From NCBI GenBank assembly GCA_027257055.1, contig JAPVLO010000205.1, positions 1,984,001-2,048,000 on the forward strand: a stretch of 64,000 nt of DNA, read 5' to 3'. Shown here in pieces: positions 1 to 12,025 of this stretch (within the stretch, counting starts at the first letter, position 1; the number at the start of each line of letters is the position of its first letter). A program made the translations under genes and the position numbers. Origin of the DNA: Cephalopachus bancanus (taxonomy: Eukaryota > Chordata > Mammalia > Primates > Tarsiidae). The notes below the pieces were generated by a model. The model saw nothing but the letters and a program-made list of their open reading frames with translations. It searched no databases and had not been told where the DNA came from.

Positions 1-735
1 CTCACTCCAACATTGTTTCTGTAACTTCAACTTCCTTTCAGCTCTAATTTCCAGTCCCTCCCCTCTGCTCTCAGTGCAGGCTGATAGGGTTTCTTTCAGT
101 ATGTGTCAGATGCCCCACAGACTACTGTGGGAGGAGGGTGGATCAGATCTGGACTCACCTGGCTTGCTGCTGCTGTCAAGTCTCCCACTCAGATCTGAAG
201 TGTCTGTACCTGTTCCAGCATAGGGAAGGGGTGTCTGTCTCCCTGAGTCTGATGAGGAGATAACCTCTACATCCCAGGTTGGAGGCTGAGCACAGATGGG
301 TGGGGCAATGCAGGTCTCTGCCTGGTCCCAGGACAGAGAAAATGGTGCCAGTTGGTGTTTCACCGGTGGTGGTGCTCCTTTCCAGTTTTCCATGACCTGC
401 TTTCTCCATGGATCCTGAGGCTTGTGCCACTCTGCTGTCACAGGTGATTTTGTGGGCAAGATGCCAGGTGGTAAGGAGCAGCTATTTTCTGCTCTTCTTC
501 TCAGGAGAGCCCCAAGTACAGATCTTGCATGCTGTGGGTTCTAATCTCAGGACGGGGAGTGGTTTCAGTCATCTGGAGGAGAGCCCCAGGTGCATGAACC
601 CAAGTCTCCCCTCAGACGAAGTTTTGTTCACCCATCAGCATGTACCCACTCATGAAGAGAGTCTTTATGGACATTCACTTTTGCAGAGACTCACAGTTCA
701 ACCTCTTCCATTGCCATCTTGCTGGAAATCTCCTG
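1..735 (-). mobile_element. Probable L1 5' UTR, runs off left edge
   Basis: Read on the minus strand, the segment begins near 725 with aagatggcaatggaagagg and continues to the window edge with moderate G+C, unlike the A+T-rich DNA beyond 740. An uninterrupted 117-codon frame lies at 106-459 (minus), rich in Pro, Ser and Thr and without any domain I recognise. A start at an AAGATGGC-like motif, the higher G+C and the abrupt border fit the 5' end of an L1 inserted on the minus strand. ORF1 and ORF2 would lie outside the window. It could instead be an LTR or a retrovirus leader. The family was not confirmed. Confidence 0.4.
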
Positions 736-740
736 AGTAG

Positions 741-934
741 TCTTTATATTGTACTTAAAAATGCATTTGACTGAAAGTCCTGAAAATGCCAAATTGATCA
801 TTGTCATTGTTTAATAATTGATATAATTTGTTCCACTTTGACAGCTTGGAGTAGAGAGATAAGGAAATTTACAAAGCTGAACTGTTTGGGCTACAATACC
901 AATCCCACTGACAATCAATTTTTAAGAACTTCTC
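741..934. other. Unassigned A+T-rich sequence
   Basis: Nothing recognisable between the putative L1 border and the first Alu. Confidence 0.4.
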
Positions 935-1235
935 AGCCAGGGACAATGTTTCATGCCTGTAATCCCAGCACTTTGGCAGGCAGAGGCAAGAGGATTATCT
1001 GAGTCCAGGGATTTGAGACCAACCTGGGTAACTTGCTGAGACCTCGTCTCTACAGTAAATAAGAAATTTATCCAGGCATGGTGGCACATCCCTGTGGTTC
1101 CCGCTACTTGGAAGGCTGAGGTGGAAGGATCACCTGAGCCCAGCAGGTTGAGGTTACAGTGGCCATGAGTGTGCCACTGCACTACAGCCTGAGCAAGAGA
1201 GTGAAACTCCTACTCAAAAATATATATATAAATAA
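935..1235 (+). repeat. Alu, older lemur type
   Basis: Both arms are present. The left arm has cctgtaatcccagcactttg and the inter-arm region reads agtaaataagaaattt. The right arm ends in gactacagcctgag and an A-rich tail that has become AT- and AAAT-rich. Confidence 0.9.
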
Positions 1236-1947
1236 ATAAATATATTAAAATATTTTTAAAAATTGAAATTCTTACCTGCATTACTTTTCAATATCTCTCT
1301 TTCAAGAACAAAAAAAATTAAACATATAACTTTTTTGTTCAATGCATGGATTTGGGAATAATTACCTTTGAGCTACCCTGATTCTAGATTTAAAAACAAA
1401 CACAAAAATCTATGGATATTCTCTTGACTATTATTTAGTTCTAATTGTATTCTGTATTGTGGAGACCAGTTGTGAAGAACACACTCTGCCCTAGCTAGTT
1501 AGAATATGAGAGCTTATTTCTGGTTATTACATGGCTCGCGTAATGCGAGGGAATACAAAAGAAACTGACTCAAGACTGAACTTCAAGCAGTAAGTTCTGA
1601 GGTCTCACAGCTTCCAGGAAAGTGTCCTGAAGCCATACACCAGAACCCAACCACCCAGGAGTCTGCTGACCAGAAATGAGGTAACTTGTGGAATCAGGAA
1701 GTGACTAGTAAATTACAAAGCTGTTGCTACAGTTTTTGGCTTCAAAACATAGCAATATACTCTATTATGCACAAATAAAATCAATGCTTCCTACTCAGTT
1801 CTCCCTCATATATGTCTTCCATTTCCAGGTCATGATGTCACATCTGATTGGTGGAAACTATATCATATAGAAAAACCTCAGTGAGTCTGACAAATATGGC
1901 CTTTACTTCTCAGTCTCTGTGCACTTGAAAGAAGATGGAATACATTC
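1236..1947. other. Unassigned sequence, no gene seen
   Basis: No exon-like frame and no repeat that I can name. Confidence 0.4.
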
Positions 1948-2235
1948 TTTTTTTTTTTTGAGTTGGAGTCTCACTCTGTCGCCCAGACGGGAGTGCAGTG
2001 ACTGCTCCCGGCCACCGCAGCCTCAACCTGCTGGGCTCTGGCGATCCTTCCGCCTCAGCCTTCCAAGTAGCTGGAACTACAGGCACGCGCTACCACGCCT
2101 GGCTCATTGTGATTTATTTTAGAGATGAGGTCTCGCCAAGTTGCCCAGGTGGGTCTCAAACCCGCGGGCTCAGGCAATCCACACACCTCAGCCTCCCAAA
2201 GCACAGGATTACAGGCTGAGCCACCGAGCCCGGCT
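1948..2235 (-). repeat. Alu, intermediate to young lemur type
   Basis: Full length on the minus strand. The insertion duplicated ggaatacatt (1938-1947), seen again with one change after 2235. It carries the young-type gtgactgctcccggcc and cccgcgggctcag, but keeps the aacttgg bases of the left arm. Confidence 0.93.
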
Positions 2236-2469
2236 GGAATGCATTTTTGAGTGAGCCAATTCATGGTATCAGCTACATATTCTTCTTGATTGTGGCCTCA
2301 GGGAGTTCATTCAGTAATATATTCTATTAATTAAAATATTTAGAATAACTGGTATTTATGAATAAAACATGAGAACAAAATTTGAAAATCTTTACTAATG
2401 TAGGGAAGAATAGCATGGGAACTTGAATAACATAGATGTATGGGTTTCAGTTAGTGTAGCACACCCTAT
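2236..2469. other. Unassigned sequence
   Basis: A+T-rich, with no recognisable repeat or gene before MER20. Confidence 0.4.
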
Positions 2470-2642
2470 ACAGGGACATCTGGAAACGCGTGGGGACACT
2501 GTTGGTTATCACAATGACAAGGGAATGCTATAAATGCTTTAGTGGACAAGGGCCAGAGGTAGTAAATGGGTCACACAATAAAATTTGACACAATGAATTG
2601 TCTCACTGCAAGTACCAACAGCAGCCCTATTGAGAAATACGG
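2470..2642 (+). mobile_element. MER20-like hAT transposon remnant
   Basis: Contains the recognisable order acatctggaaac..gttggttatcacaatga..atgct..ttagtgg..gggccag..aatgaattgtc and ends in ccctattgagaaata. This matches the general layout of MER20, a non-autonomous hAT-Charlie element. Identification is from memory of the family. Confidence 0.7.
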
Positions 2643-2848
2643 ATATATACAATCTCCAAATAATTCCGGTAACCTACATTATCATCAGAAAGATTTACTG
2701 AAATGAATCACCTATTTTGTTTTCTTCTACTCTATTAATGGAAGGGCACGTACCCACATGAATGTTGATATGGAAAAAGATTTAAAATGAGCAGGAATGA
2801 GAGATATTCATATTTTAGGAACCAAAGAGTCATTTGACTTGACTAAAT

Positions 2849-3022
2849 AGTGGTTTTCAAAGTATGTTCAGCTCGTCAGCAACATAGCATCACCTGGGAA
2901 CGTTCTAGAAATGCAGACTCACTGGATCAGAAATTCTGGGGGTGGAACCAAGCAAATTCTGGGGGTGTGTATTAACAAGCCCTCTAGGTGGTTTTGAGGT
3001 ACTTGAAGTTTTGATAACTGCT
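2849..3022 (-). mobile_element. MER5A-like hAT transposon remnant
   Basis: Starts agtggttttcaaagtatg, carries catcacctgggaac, tctagaaatgcaga, ctgggggtgg and ttaacaagccctctaggtg, and ends gataactgctg. This is the MER5A layout read in reverse, with the usual imperfect terminal inverted repeats. Confidence 0.8.
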
Positions 3023-3218
3023 GGAATAAAAGTATCAAAAAGTGAAAGTCATAAAAGTATTGTGTACTTAGGAAATTCAAGTTTTCATCTATAGAGTATG
3101 TTCAAAGGGAAGAAAAATGTTATATAAAATTAGTCTGCATCAGGAAAATCTTTGGTTCCCTTAAGAAGTGTTCTTGCTAGATAAGTTGTCCACGGAAATA
3201 TGAAAGAGAATAGATTTA
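3023..3218. other. Unassigned A+T-rich sequence
   Basis: No repeat or gene recognised. Its last 14 bases are the target site of the next Alu. Confidence 0.4.
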
Positions 3219-3513
3219 CTTGTTTATTTTTATTTTTTGAATTGAAGTCTCACTCTGTCTTCTAGGCTAGAGTGCAGTGGCATGCTCTCAGTTACCACAG
3301 CCTCATCCTGTTGGGCTCAGGTGATTCTTCTGCTTTAGCCTTCCATGTAGCAGGAACTACAGGAATGTACCACAACTAATTTTTCTTGATTTATTTTAGA
3401 GATGAAGTCTCACCAAGTTGCCCAGGCTGGTCTCGAACTCCAGGACTCAGGTAATCATCTCACCTCTGCCTCCCAAAGTGATGGGATGACAGGCATGAGC
3501 CACTGCACCCAGC
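3219..3513 (-). repeat. Alu, old type, with 14-bp TSD
   Basis: Minus-strand Alu flanked by agagaatagattta (3205-3218) and agagaatacattta (3514-3527), one mismatch apart. Confidence 0.93.
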
Positions 3514-3574
3514 AGAGAATACATTTAAGACATAACCCACACTAGTAAATTGCAACAGAGAAAACCAGGAATGG

Positions 3575-3576
<2 letters not shown>

Positions 3577-3637
<61 letters not shown>

Positions 3638-3645
3638 TATATACA

Positions 3646-3690
<45 letters not shown>
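3577..3690. repeat. (AT)n(AC)n compound microsatellite
   Basis: An uninterrupted AT run of more than 50 bases, a short mixed segment, then about 40 bases of AC. Likely highly polymorphic. Confidence 0.97.
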
Positions 3691-3692
<2 letters not shown>

Positions 3693-4243
3693 TTTCTATC
3701 GCTGTCATAAAAAAACTCCACAAACTTAAAGGCACCATTTAATTATCTTACAGTCTCTTTAGATCAGAAGTCTAACATAGGCCTCACCAGACTAAGACCA
3801 CAGTGTCAGTCAGTAGGGCGGCATTCCTTAAGAGAGGCTCTGGAGAGCATCTACTTGAGCTCTGTTGACTGAATTTAGTTCCTTAAGGTTGTGGGACTGA
3901 GATCTCCATTTCTCTGCTAGCTGTCACCCTTTACTCTTAGAAGTTTCTCATTAGTTCATGAGTATGGACCCTGCAGCAAATCCTCCTCACACTTGGAATC
4001 TCTGACTTCTCTTGCCATTGTTCCTATTCTGCCTTCCACTGTGTCTATGTGGCTCCTGCCAGAGGAAGTACTCTGCTTTTAGGAGATTGTGTGATTAGAT
4101 CAGGCTGACCTGGATAATTCAGGTTAATCTTCCTATATTCATAACCGTAACTACATCGGCAAAGCCCCTTTTACCATGTAATTTAATATATTCACAAGTT
4201 CCAGGGATTAGAGCATGGACATCTTTGGAGAACCATGATTCAG
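3691..4243 (-). mobile_element. Old MaLR/LTR-type interspersed repeat (tentative)
   Basis: Contains the familiar string of motifs tttctatcgctgtcataa, tctcacagt-like, gaatttagttccttaaggttg, gaatctctgacttctcttgc, cagttaatct-like and acatcggcaaagcccctttt. I associate these with old MLT1-type LTRs. The segment at 32500-33590 has a related order of motifs. Subfamily unresolved. Confidence 0.45.
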
Positions 4244-4420
4244 CCTATCACATGGGGGAATTCATTCATTCATACCTTCACCCACAGCATTGTGCTAGAC
4301 TCTGGAGTGTCAAATAATGAAGGCCATAGTTCTTTCTTTCAAGGATTTTATAGTCTAGACTGTTTAGAAGCAGGTGAAGGAGGCAGAGAAGGGCACTGCA
4401 TCTTACTTATAAATTCACTT
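4244..4420. repeat. L2-like 3' end fragment
   Basis: Short match to the common pattern ttcattcattc..cattgtgctagactctggagt..caaggattttatagtctag found near L2 ends. Weak and old. Confidence 0.35.
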
Positions 4421-5767
4421 GTGTATAGTAATTCCCAGATGTTCTATAATATGTGTGTTAACAGTGATATTAAATAATAACAAGAGTCTCAGGCAGCAGA
4501 ATTTTAAGGACAGGTATTCACCATTCAGGAAAAGTATCCACTCCTTAGAGACCCAGGAAGGGTACTTAGTAGCAATTCAGCTTTCAGGCCAAGTAGAACC
4601 AGAGGACAGAGATTCCCAATCACCAGTTCAAAATAGGGATCCAGTCCCTCAAAAAGGACTGAGGTATCATGAGTGAAGTTAGCAAGAACCTAGAAATAGA
4701 GACCAATGTAGGAACATAGTGTAAGTACTCAGCCAATTATAGTAGGAAAGGATGAGTACCCCGAGATTTGGGGAAGTCATACACATACACAGGGGTTTTC
4801 CTTTTGCGGTTCCTAGTGCTGGGTCTGACAAGGACACTAGGGGAAACGACTCAGAAGAACATTGGTCCTCCCTTGGCTACTGAAAACCTGTGTGTTTACA
4901 GTACATAAACATGAATGCAAGCACCTGCCACTTGCATTCATGTGGCTGCAGTGCAGGAGAGGACTGATCCTGGGGACTGTGGTAGGAGGTCATGAACTCC
5001 CAGGACATGAGAGTCCTTAATGGCTCTCTATGTAGGTTTGGTGATTCTCTGTCAAACTGGAAGGATTTTTTTCTTCATGTTTTAGGGAGAAGATATAAAG
5101 ATGGGTAAAACAATATGACAAGGGGCAATGGAGACTAAGAATTTAAGGGTCTGGAATATAGAGGATAATTTGGAAACTGCAATTCATGTCACCTGGGACA
5201 ATACCAATTTGTCAAATTCAGATTTCTTAAGTTGATTGTGGGTTTAAATAAACTATATTAACTTATTTTCTTTTCTTTCCTTCTAAGGAATTTTAATATG
5301 AGTTGTATTAAGACTTCTTATAACAATACTTTAGATTAAAAAAATGAGAGTAGGGATCCTTAAATGTTTTTAATTTTTAAAAAATAGAACAAAAGATATT
5401 AGCATATGCCAATTCCATCTCTTCCCCCAAAATGGGGAATTATGTATGAAAACAAATAAAAATTAAGTGATTTTTAAGACTTTTTTTTTCAGTGAGGAAA
5501 TTACTGAATGCCACTGTCTAATTCCTAGTCTACAACCTTCCTTTCTCATAAAAGTAAAAACACAGAGGAAAGAGATAAGGATTTATCATAGTTATATAGG
5601 CAAATCTTTACTATTGATAAAACATAAGAGAAAGGAGAAAGCAGAAGCAGAATTTGGGGGTGAGCCTCTGATTTAGGAAACATCACTTGGAAGCTTCTGA
5701 GAAGTAAGCATTAAAGAGCTGGGCTGATAGTTCTGAGTCTTTAAGGAATTGTGCTCAAGAATTCTTT
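4421..5767. other. Unassigned sequence, no gene seen
   Basis: Short frames here (for example 4419-4676 plus) have no splice context or recognisable domain. No repeat was named with confidence. Confidence 0.4.
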
Positions 5768-6064
5768 CTTTCTTTTTTTTTTTTTTGAGTAGACGTCTCA
5801 CTCTATCTTCCATGCTAGAGTGCAGTGGCACACTCATGGCCACTGCAGCCTTGGTGTGCTGGGCTTAGGCGATCCTTTTGCCTCAGCCTTCCAAGAGACT
5901 GGAACCACATGTGTGTGCCACCACACCAGGCTAATTTTTTTATTTATTGTAAAGACAAGGTCTCGCCAAGTTGTTCAGGCTGGTCTCAAACCCCCGGACT
6001 CAGGCAATCCTCACCTTTGCCTCCCAAAGTGCTGGGATTGTAGGTGTGAACCACTGTGCCTGAC
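5768..6064 (-). repeat. Alu, lemur type
   Basis: Full-length minus-strand Alu with T-tail. tcaagaattctt upstream and tcaagatttctt downstream form the TSD. Confidence 0.92.
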
Positions 6065-6900
6065 TTCAAGATTTCTTAAAGTCACATTTATCAGAGTTTT
6101 ATGCCTTTTTTCCTAATAAATGATTTTTAAAGAGCCATATATGTATATATGTTGAGTATTGCTTCTATTGTATATTAAAATATCACCAAACACTGGTGGA
6201 GGAGAGTGTAATAATCTAACCTGATTCAGATAACAAAAAGTTAGCTCTTAGTAGTGCATTATCCAACCCTGGAACTGAGATCCCAATTTCCTTGACTTTT
6301 GGGGATCGGGTCTCACTTTCAGTTATATTCATGATTCCATACATTGTGCAAGGCCCATCATATCTGGCTGTTCTGATGTTATATTTAATTGTATATGTTC
6401 ATATAGTGGTTTTATTGCCAATTGGATTCTGAACCTTTATGATATTGGGGGAAGGTGCAAGGTGTAAGAGACCATTGTAAAAAGGGACAGAGTTTTATGC
6501 CTGGATACTTGGCTCACTCCAGATGTGACTTTGTATAAATTAGTCACCTTTCCCTTGATTTAGCTAGAACTGCAATCTATGTTGGCTTGTGGCAAAGCTC
6601 ACTGCAGGTGGTTTTGACATAAAATGTAGAAGCAGTATAATTGGTTGCATTTTCCTGTAAATCTTATGGAGATTAACTTTTACCTCAGATGACCACAGAG
6701 AAGAGAAACTTGTAAAAATTGTTACAAAGCACTTGTGTTTAAAAGTGCATATTGTTATGGAAATGCTAGCTAATGATAATAACTATTGGAACAGAGCTTA
6801 ATTGAAGGACTAAAAATAGCTCACTGCAGGCAAAGTGGAGCATGTTCTTTTAGTTGTGCTAATATTATACAGAAGGAATAAGCAACAATTTTAAGATGAT
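6065..6900. other. Unique sequence with possible MIR traces
   Basis: Around 6480-6570 there is a weak MIR-like string (gactttgtataaattagtcacctt). Otherwise unassigned. Confidence 0.3.
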
Positions 6901-6904
6901 GATG

Positions 6905-7806
6905 TTTTATTCAACAGCCTCACTGACATTTTTCTCCTGAGTCTTCTTATTTGAGATCGCCTCTGCTAATTGCTTTAACATTTTCCAACAAGTGTGTTAC
7001 CAAGCCAAGATGCCCAGCATCCAAATTACTGAAGCTTGGGGCAGGTGGGCCACAGCTGCATGAGACATGAAATCACAGCTGGAATCCGGCTCTTCTTTGT
7101 CTAATTCCATACATTTTAATGCAAAATATAATTCTTCAACCTGAAAAGACAACCATACTAATTCTTTAGGAAAATTGTCCAGTATTTCCAAATTTTTCTA
7201 CATTTTAAAAGGAAATCAAGAAAGGTTACATTACAGTCTTGCTATTACTAAGGATTATTATTCCTTCTGTAACATACAAATTACAGAATTTTTACCTTTA
7301 TTTTAAATTTATTTTAATCAATTTAAGTGATTTCTAGTCCCATAAAGTTCACCTTTTTGCAAACCAGAAGGCCATAATGTTTGCAAAGCAAGGCTATATG
7401 TTTCCACATATTGTCTCTAATATAGAAAAGCCATGCTTGAATACAATTTACTCTGAAAGGTGGGTGGAATTTATGACAAAAGCATGTTTAATAAAATAGT
7501 ATATAACTTTACTTTTCTATTTATAAGAAAATCATGCATAAAAACACTATATTAATCCATTTCTTTAAGTAATAACCTGATTTACAGTAACTTTTGGCTG
7601 AAAACTCTTGACTGGAGTCCTATCCAAAACTCCATTTTCTGAGGAATTAAAGCAAAAGGATCCAGACAGACAAGCTGATTTTATTTCACTTTCATACAAA
7701 GAAAAGTATTTATGAAAAGGAATGTAAGGAAACATTCTGTTCTTGGCATTTGTCTCTTTGTTTATTGCCACTTGTTCTCTCTTATTCTTGGGGTTGTTTC
7801 ACTGTC
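6905..7806 (-). other. Candidate two-exon 3' end of unknown gene
   Basis: On the minus strand, a frame at 7577-7771 ends in a CAG|GT donor-like site at 7577. A second frame at 6997-7140 begins just after a good acceptor (ttgtcttttcag, ending at 7141). Joining them at these sites keeps one frame open and ends at a TAA at 6997-6999. An AATAAA lies about 90 bases downstream (6906-6911). The composition of the joined peptide looks protein-like and the DNA is not a repeat I know. Against it: the donor (GTTATT) is weak, the nearest good upstream acceptor (7807) puts an in-frame TGA two codons in, and I recognise no homologue. It could be a decayed exon pair or chance. Confidence 0.2.
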
Positions 7807-8327
7807 CTGTGTTTACAAGAAAAGTCTCATAGAAAGAATAATTGACCTCTTCAAGTGGGTACAAAGCATTAGTTTTCTGTTATATAAATAAAGGCATTCT
7901 AGTTCCAAAATTCTGTAAGTAAATACTGTTAGGCTTATTTATACTCAATTTGAAGGTAGGAATAGAGAGCCTTGTTGAAGACTGTTGCTGTCAATAACTT
8001 AGGACGCAGATAGAAGTCATGTTTACAAGTTTTTAAAGCATTTTAAATATGGGGATATTTCAAAATATCAATGAATGCCCTTTACATGGTACAGAGGATA
8101 CAAGGTTGTGAATCTGCCACTTACAAAATCATCTCATTTATCATATATGATCCACATATCTAGTATTACCTACTGCCTACATACTGATGAGAGGTGCCAG
8201 TTGTTTGCAAATAGAATCTTTCTTTATGATCCAAGTGAAAGATCCATCTCTCAGCCTCTTTCTTTCTCTGTCTCTTCCTCTTAACTGACACACCTTTTGC
8301 TTAATGGACATCCTTGGACTGTGTAAC
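7807..8327. other. Unassigned sequence
   Basis: No repeat or gene recognised. Confidence 0.4.
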
Positions 8328-8993
8328 TGTTATGGCTGAATGTTTGTGTTTCCCCAAAACTAATATATTGAAGCCCTAAGCACCAACATTAACTCAGAGA
8401 TGGGACCTTTGGGAGGTAATTAGGATGACGAAGTCTTGAGAGTAGGACCCTCACGATGAGATTAGTGCATTGATAAGAAGCAACACTAGAAACTTGTACT
8501 TTCTCTCTACCATCTAAGGACACAGGGAGAAGGCAGTTTGCAAGCCAGGATGAGAGTCCTCACTGGACTTGACCATGCAGGCACCCTGATCTTTTTGCTT
8601 ATTTTTTGAGTTGGAGTCTCACTCTGTCGCCCAGACTGGAGTGCAGTGGCCGCTCCCGGCCACCGCAGCCTCGACCTGCTGGGCTCCGGCGATCCTTCCG
8701 CCTCAGCCTTCCGAGTAGCCGGAATTACAGGCGCGCGCTACTACGCCCGGCTAATTTTTTTGATTTTATTGTAGAGATGAGGTCTCGCCTGCCCAGGCGG
8801 GTCTCGAACCCGCGGGCTCAGGCAATCCACTCACCTCAGCCTCCCAAATGTGCGGGATTACAGGCTGAGCCACCGAGCCTGGCTCGGCACCCTGATCTTA
8901 GACGTCCTGGTCTCAGGCTGAAAAGATAAATTTCTTTTGTTTAATGCATATAGTCTATGATATTTTGTTATAGCAATTTGAGCTGACAAAAAC
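8328..8993 (+). mobile_element. MLT1-type MaLR LTR, split by an Alu
   Basis: Starts tgttatggctgaatgtttgt and carries cctttgggaggtaattagga, gatgagattagtgcattgat, ggacacagggagaagg and gcaagccaggatgag. After the Alu it resumes with gcaccctgatcttag, gataaatttcttttgtt and tattttgttatagc. This is the normal order of an MLT1 LTR (non-autonomous ERVL-MaLR), with an AATAAA-like site near its 3' end. Confidence 0.88.
8594..8885 (-). repeat. Young lemur Alu inserted in the MLT1 LTR
   Basis: Flanked by perfect 14-bp copies of ggcaccctgatctt (8580-8593 and 8886-8899). Very G+C-rich with many intact CpGs. It has the short left-arm deletion (gcctgggcaggcgag in sense) and the young right arm (ggccgctcccggcc on the plus strand). 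Confidence 0.96.
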
Positions 8994-9000
8994 AATCACA

Positions 9001-9170
9001 GGCCTTTGCCTTGTTAGACTCTGATGTGGCACATGCTCCTTGAGCTGTGGCTTTCTCCATACTTCCTGGCTTTGGCCCCCTCCCCCACCTTGGGAAGATG
9101 AATCTTCTCTCTCCCTTCTTTCTCTCTCTAATTTACTATTAAATAAACTATATTTTTAATCTAATAAAAT
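9001..9170 (+). mobile_element. 3' part of an ERV1-like LTR
   Basis: Shares long runs with 34100-34270: ctttggccccctcccc, ccttgggaagatgaatc, a TC-rich tract, then taatttac..taaataaactatattttt. The AATAAA in that run is the likely polyadenylation signal. The upstream part is missing and it directly follows the MLT1 LTR. Confidence 0.6.
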
Positions 9171-9240
9171 CATAACATCCATTTTTTGGTCGTATATATT
9201 GATTTTAAGAACATAAAACAAGAACATTAAATCCAAGCAG

Positions 9241-9518
9241 CGGCTGGGTACAGTGGCTCACACAAGGTGAGAGTATTGCCTGAATCCAGGGTTTCAAGAC
9301 CAGCCTGGGCAACTTGGCGAGATCTCGTTTCTACAATAAATAAATAAATAAATAAGCCAGGTGTGGGGGCACACGCCTGTAGTTCCAGCTACTTAGAAGG
9401 CTGAGGAAGAAGGATCGCCTGAGCCCAGCAGGTCAAGGCTGTGGTGGCTGTGAGCATGCCACTGCACTCCAGCCTGGGCAACAGAGTAAGGTTCCGACTC
9501 AAAAAAGAAAAAAGAAAA
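9241..9518 (+). repeat. Alu with left-arm deletion
   Basis: About 30 bases of the left arm (the cctgtaatcccagcactttgg region) are missing between cacac and aggtgag. TSD aatccaagcag before, attcaagcag after. Confidence 0.88.
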
Positions 9519-11540
9519 CATTCAAGCAGCTTTCTTGATCAAACTTTCCCCACTGAGGCCATATCTACAATCATAATTCAATAACTCAGTGCTTTCATTT
9601 TTCTGTGTATTTACTTAGCTTTAATGTTTTATCATGGGAAAATAATGCCTTGCAATATTGCAAATGTTTTAATAAAATAATTCTCAACAAGATACAGACT
9701 CTTGTATTCTAAACGCTGGGAAAGGGCAACAGTTCTAAAGAAGTTCGTGATAAGAAATTCAAGAACTGGAAATTTGCTTCTTATTTCTAGACTATAAAAG
9801 ATACTATGTAAATCTCCATTTTTGTCTTTTTTTAAAACTGTGCCTGTATTCTTTTTATTAGTGTTATAAAACTGTTCATTACTTTGCAAATTGGCTATAG
9901 TACTCATTACTAAGTGAAATAATAAATAGAAACAATGAAAAAAACAAGTTGCCTATTAAGGATAATTTATTTGCATCTAGAGAATTTATTCTGCTTCCAA
10001 GCATTGCTATTCTTATTGAGAAGCATTTACCTCCTCATAGTTGAAACAAGCTTACAATTTTTTAATAAGACAAAACTAGCAATTGTGCCATTTCAAACTG
10101 ATTATAAGATTTAATCTTGTTTGTGCCACAAAGCCCTAGCTCCTAATCTGTGATATCTATCATTGGAATGAGCATACAATGGGGAAAAAAAGTGGTCAAA
10201 ATAATCATGGTATTATATATATACAACTCTATCTGCATTTTTTTAGAACATTGCAATGAATCTCATGTTATTATCTATGATCTATGAGAAATTTAACTAG
10301 GCCAATTGACTACACAGAACAGATTCGTGTGAACCTCATTTATTTAATACAGGTTTGAAAAATTGAAAATGTCTTTTTTAATTATCCAATACATGAAGGA
10401 GAGAAAGTATTACTTGGGAATTTTTAATATGATATATAACCCATGGATATTTTAATTAATATTAAGTCTGCATGTCATATATATGCACACATATGAACAT
10501 AAGTTAAAATAGAATGTTGGTTAATAGCAAATGCTATAAAAGATAAATACCACTTTATTAATTATAATTAAATGTAAATAATTTAATCCTAAAAGCTAAA
10601 TATATTTGGTTAATTGAACTTTATGTTGTCAATCAAAGTGTTTTCATAGAAAACCATTTATGAAGCCTATATCCCAATACACATGAAGTTTCTTGATAAT
10701 TTGATTATGGGCAGCAAAAAAAATTTTGTTTATTAATACTATTGCCTTTAATAATAACATGACCTAATACATGCAGAGATCAAATAATCATTATTGTTTG
10801 GGCCTTAATTAATAGTTAAAATTATTGCAAAATCTCACTAATGTATACTTGTAAAAGAGAAAGAGCAGTAAATTGATAGAATTCTGTGTCATGAGAAATA
10901 TTTTAAAGAATTATAGTTTTATTATGTTCACATAGATACCAAAAGTAGGTTAACAAAGTGATATCAAATAAATGACCTGAGAAGAAATCACTTACTAGAT
11001 AAAAGAGAATGATTTATACAGTTTCCCATTTATCACTGCTTATTAATTATTAATGCTATCTTTAGATTTTATTCTCTTAAGTAGTTTAGACATGCTCCTT
11101 GCAAGCACTATTATCAAAGCTTAATTTTTTTTAAGCTGGCAGTATTGCCAGAGGTTAGAAATAAGTTCTAAGGGAAGAAAAATAGACTCTTATAAATTCC
11201 ATCCTCTAAACTAGCTCTTTCTGACAGCACAAACGAGAATATATTATTCCTGCTGCCCTAGGAATAAAAGAAATTTTCTGGTGACTGATGTCAGGAGCTT
11301 ATAAGGCAGACATATACTTTATAAGGTAAAAGCTAAAATTTAGGTAATATGTACAATTTTCTGTAAAGACCCAGGAAACTTACTATAGTTAATCTAAATA
11401 TCGCCTAGAATATATAAATGGCATCTAACTTAACTTGTTTTATCTCTTCTGAAAATTTTGAGATTGATACAAGGAGGTTTATATAAGTCTTAATGCTGTC
11501 TACTGCATATTTTCTCCATAAGACTTGGGTGAAAGATGCA
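9519..11540. other. A+T-rich unique sequence
   Basis: No named repeat. A 91-codon minus-strand frame at 9632-9907 is Lys/Phe/Leu-rich, as expected of A+T-rich noise. Confidence 0.4.
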
Positions 11541-11650
11541 TTCATTCATTCATTATTTTAATAAAGACTGAATGATAGCTGACTTTGTACCAGGCACTGA
11601 GCTAGGTGCTGAGTATACAATTCAAAACAGACTCATCATGGTACAGAGTT
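11541..11650. repeat. L2-like fragment
   Basis: attcattcattcattatttt followed by gtaccaggcactgagctaggtgctgagtataca, a typical L2 3'-end pattern. Confidence 0.5.
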
Positions 11651-12025
11651 AAATAGAAAAGTTAGATACTACACAATTTACAATGCAAATAAATTAAAAA
11701 TGAGAAAAAGTGTCAGGTAAATGATTGGTGGGGTGAGCAGAACCAGTTCCTGGAATACTTTGCCATGATCTTGACCAAGCTTTACTCAACCTTATGGCCA
11801 TACTTCATAGCACCATTAACTCTCTCTTCTCTCTGTCCAGATTTCTTCATTCTTTCTTAACACCACCCTGGTTCTGATTCTAACCCTGAACCTTTACTGC
11901 CATGGACTAACCCTAGACTACTGCCGTGGCCTCCTAAATGGACTTCCATGTTCTACTTGTCCATTTAATATTTGTTCTTCACACAACTGCCAGGTCACCT
12001 TATTTCCTTGATAAAATCCCTCAGG

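Noticed and set aside
3577..3690. Repeat array considered as CRISPR or satellite
   Set aside because: Simple dinucleotide runs without spacers, in a primate genome.
8606..8929. Open frame of 107 codons, and similar ones at 16527-16889, 28506-28859, 33016-33306 and 51717-52103
   Set aside because: These read through young Alu DNA in the antisense direction. They are open only because the Alus are recent and CpG-rich.
9632..9907. Minus-strand 91-codon frame with an acceptor-like start
   Set aside because: No credible donor or partner exon, and composition typical of A+T-rich noise.
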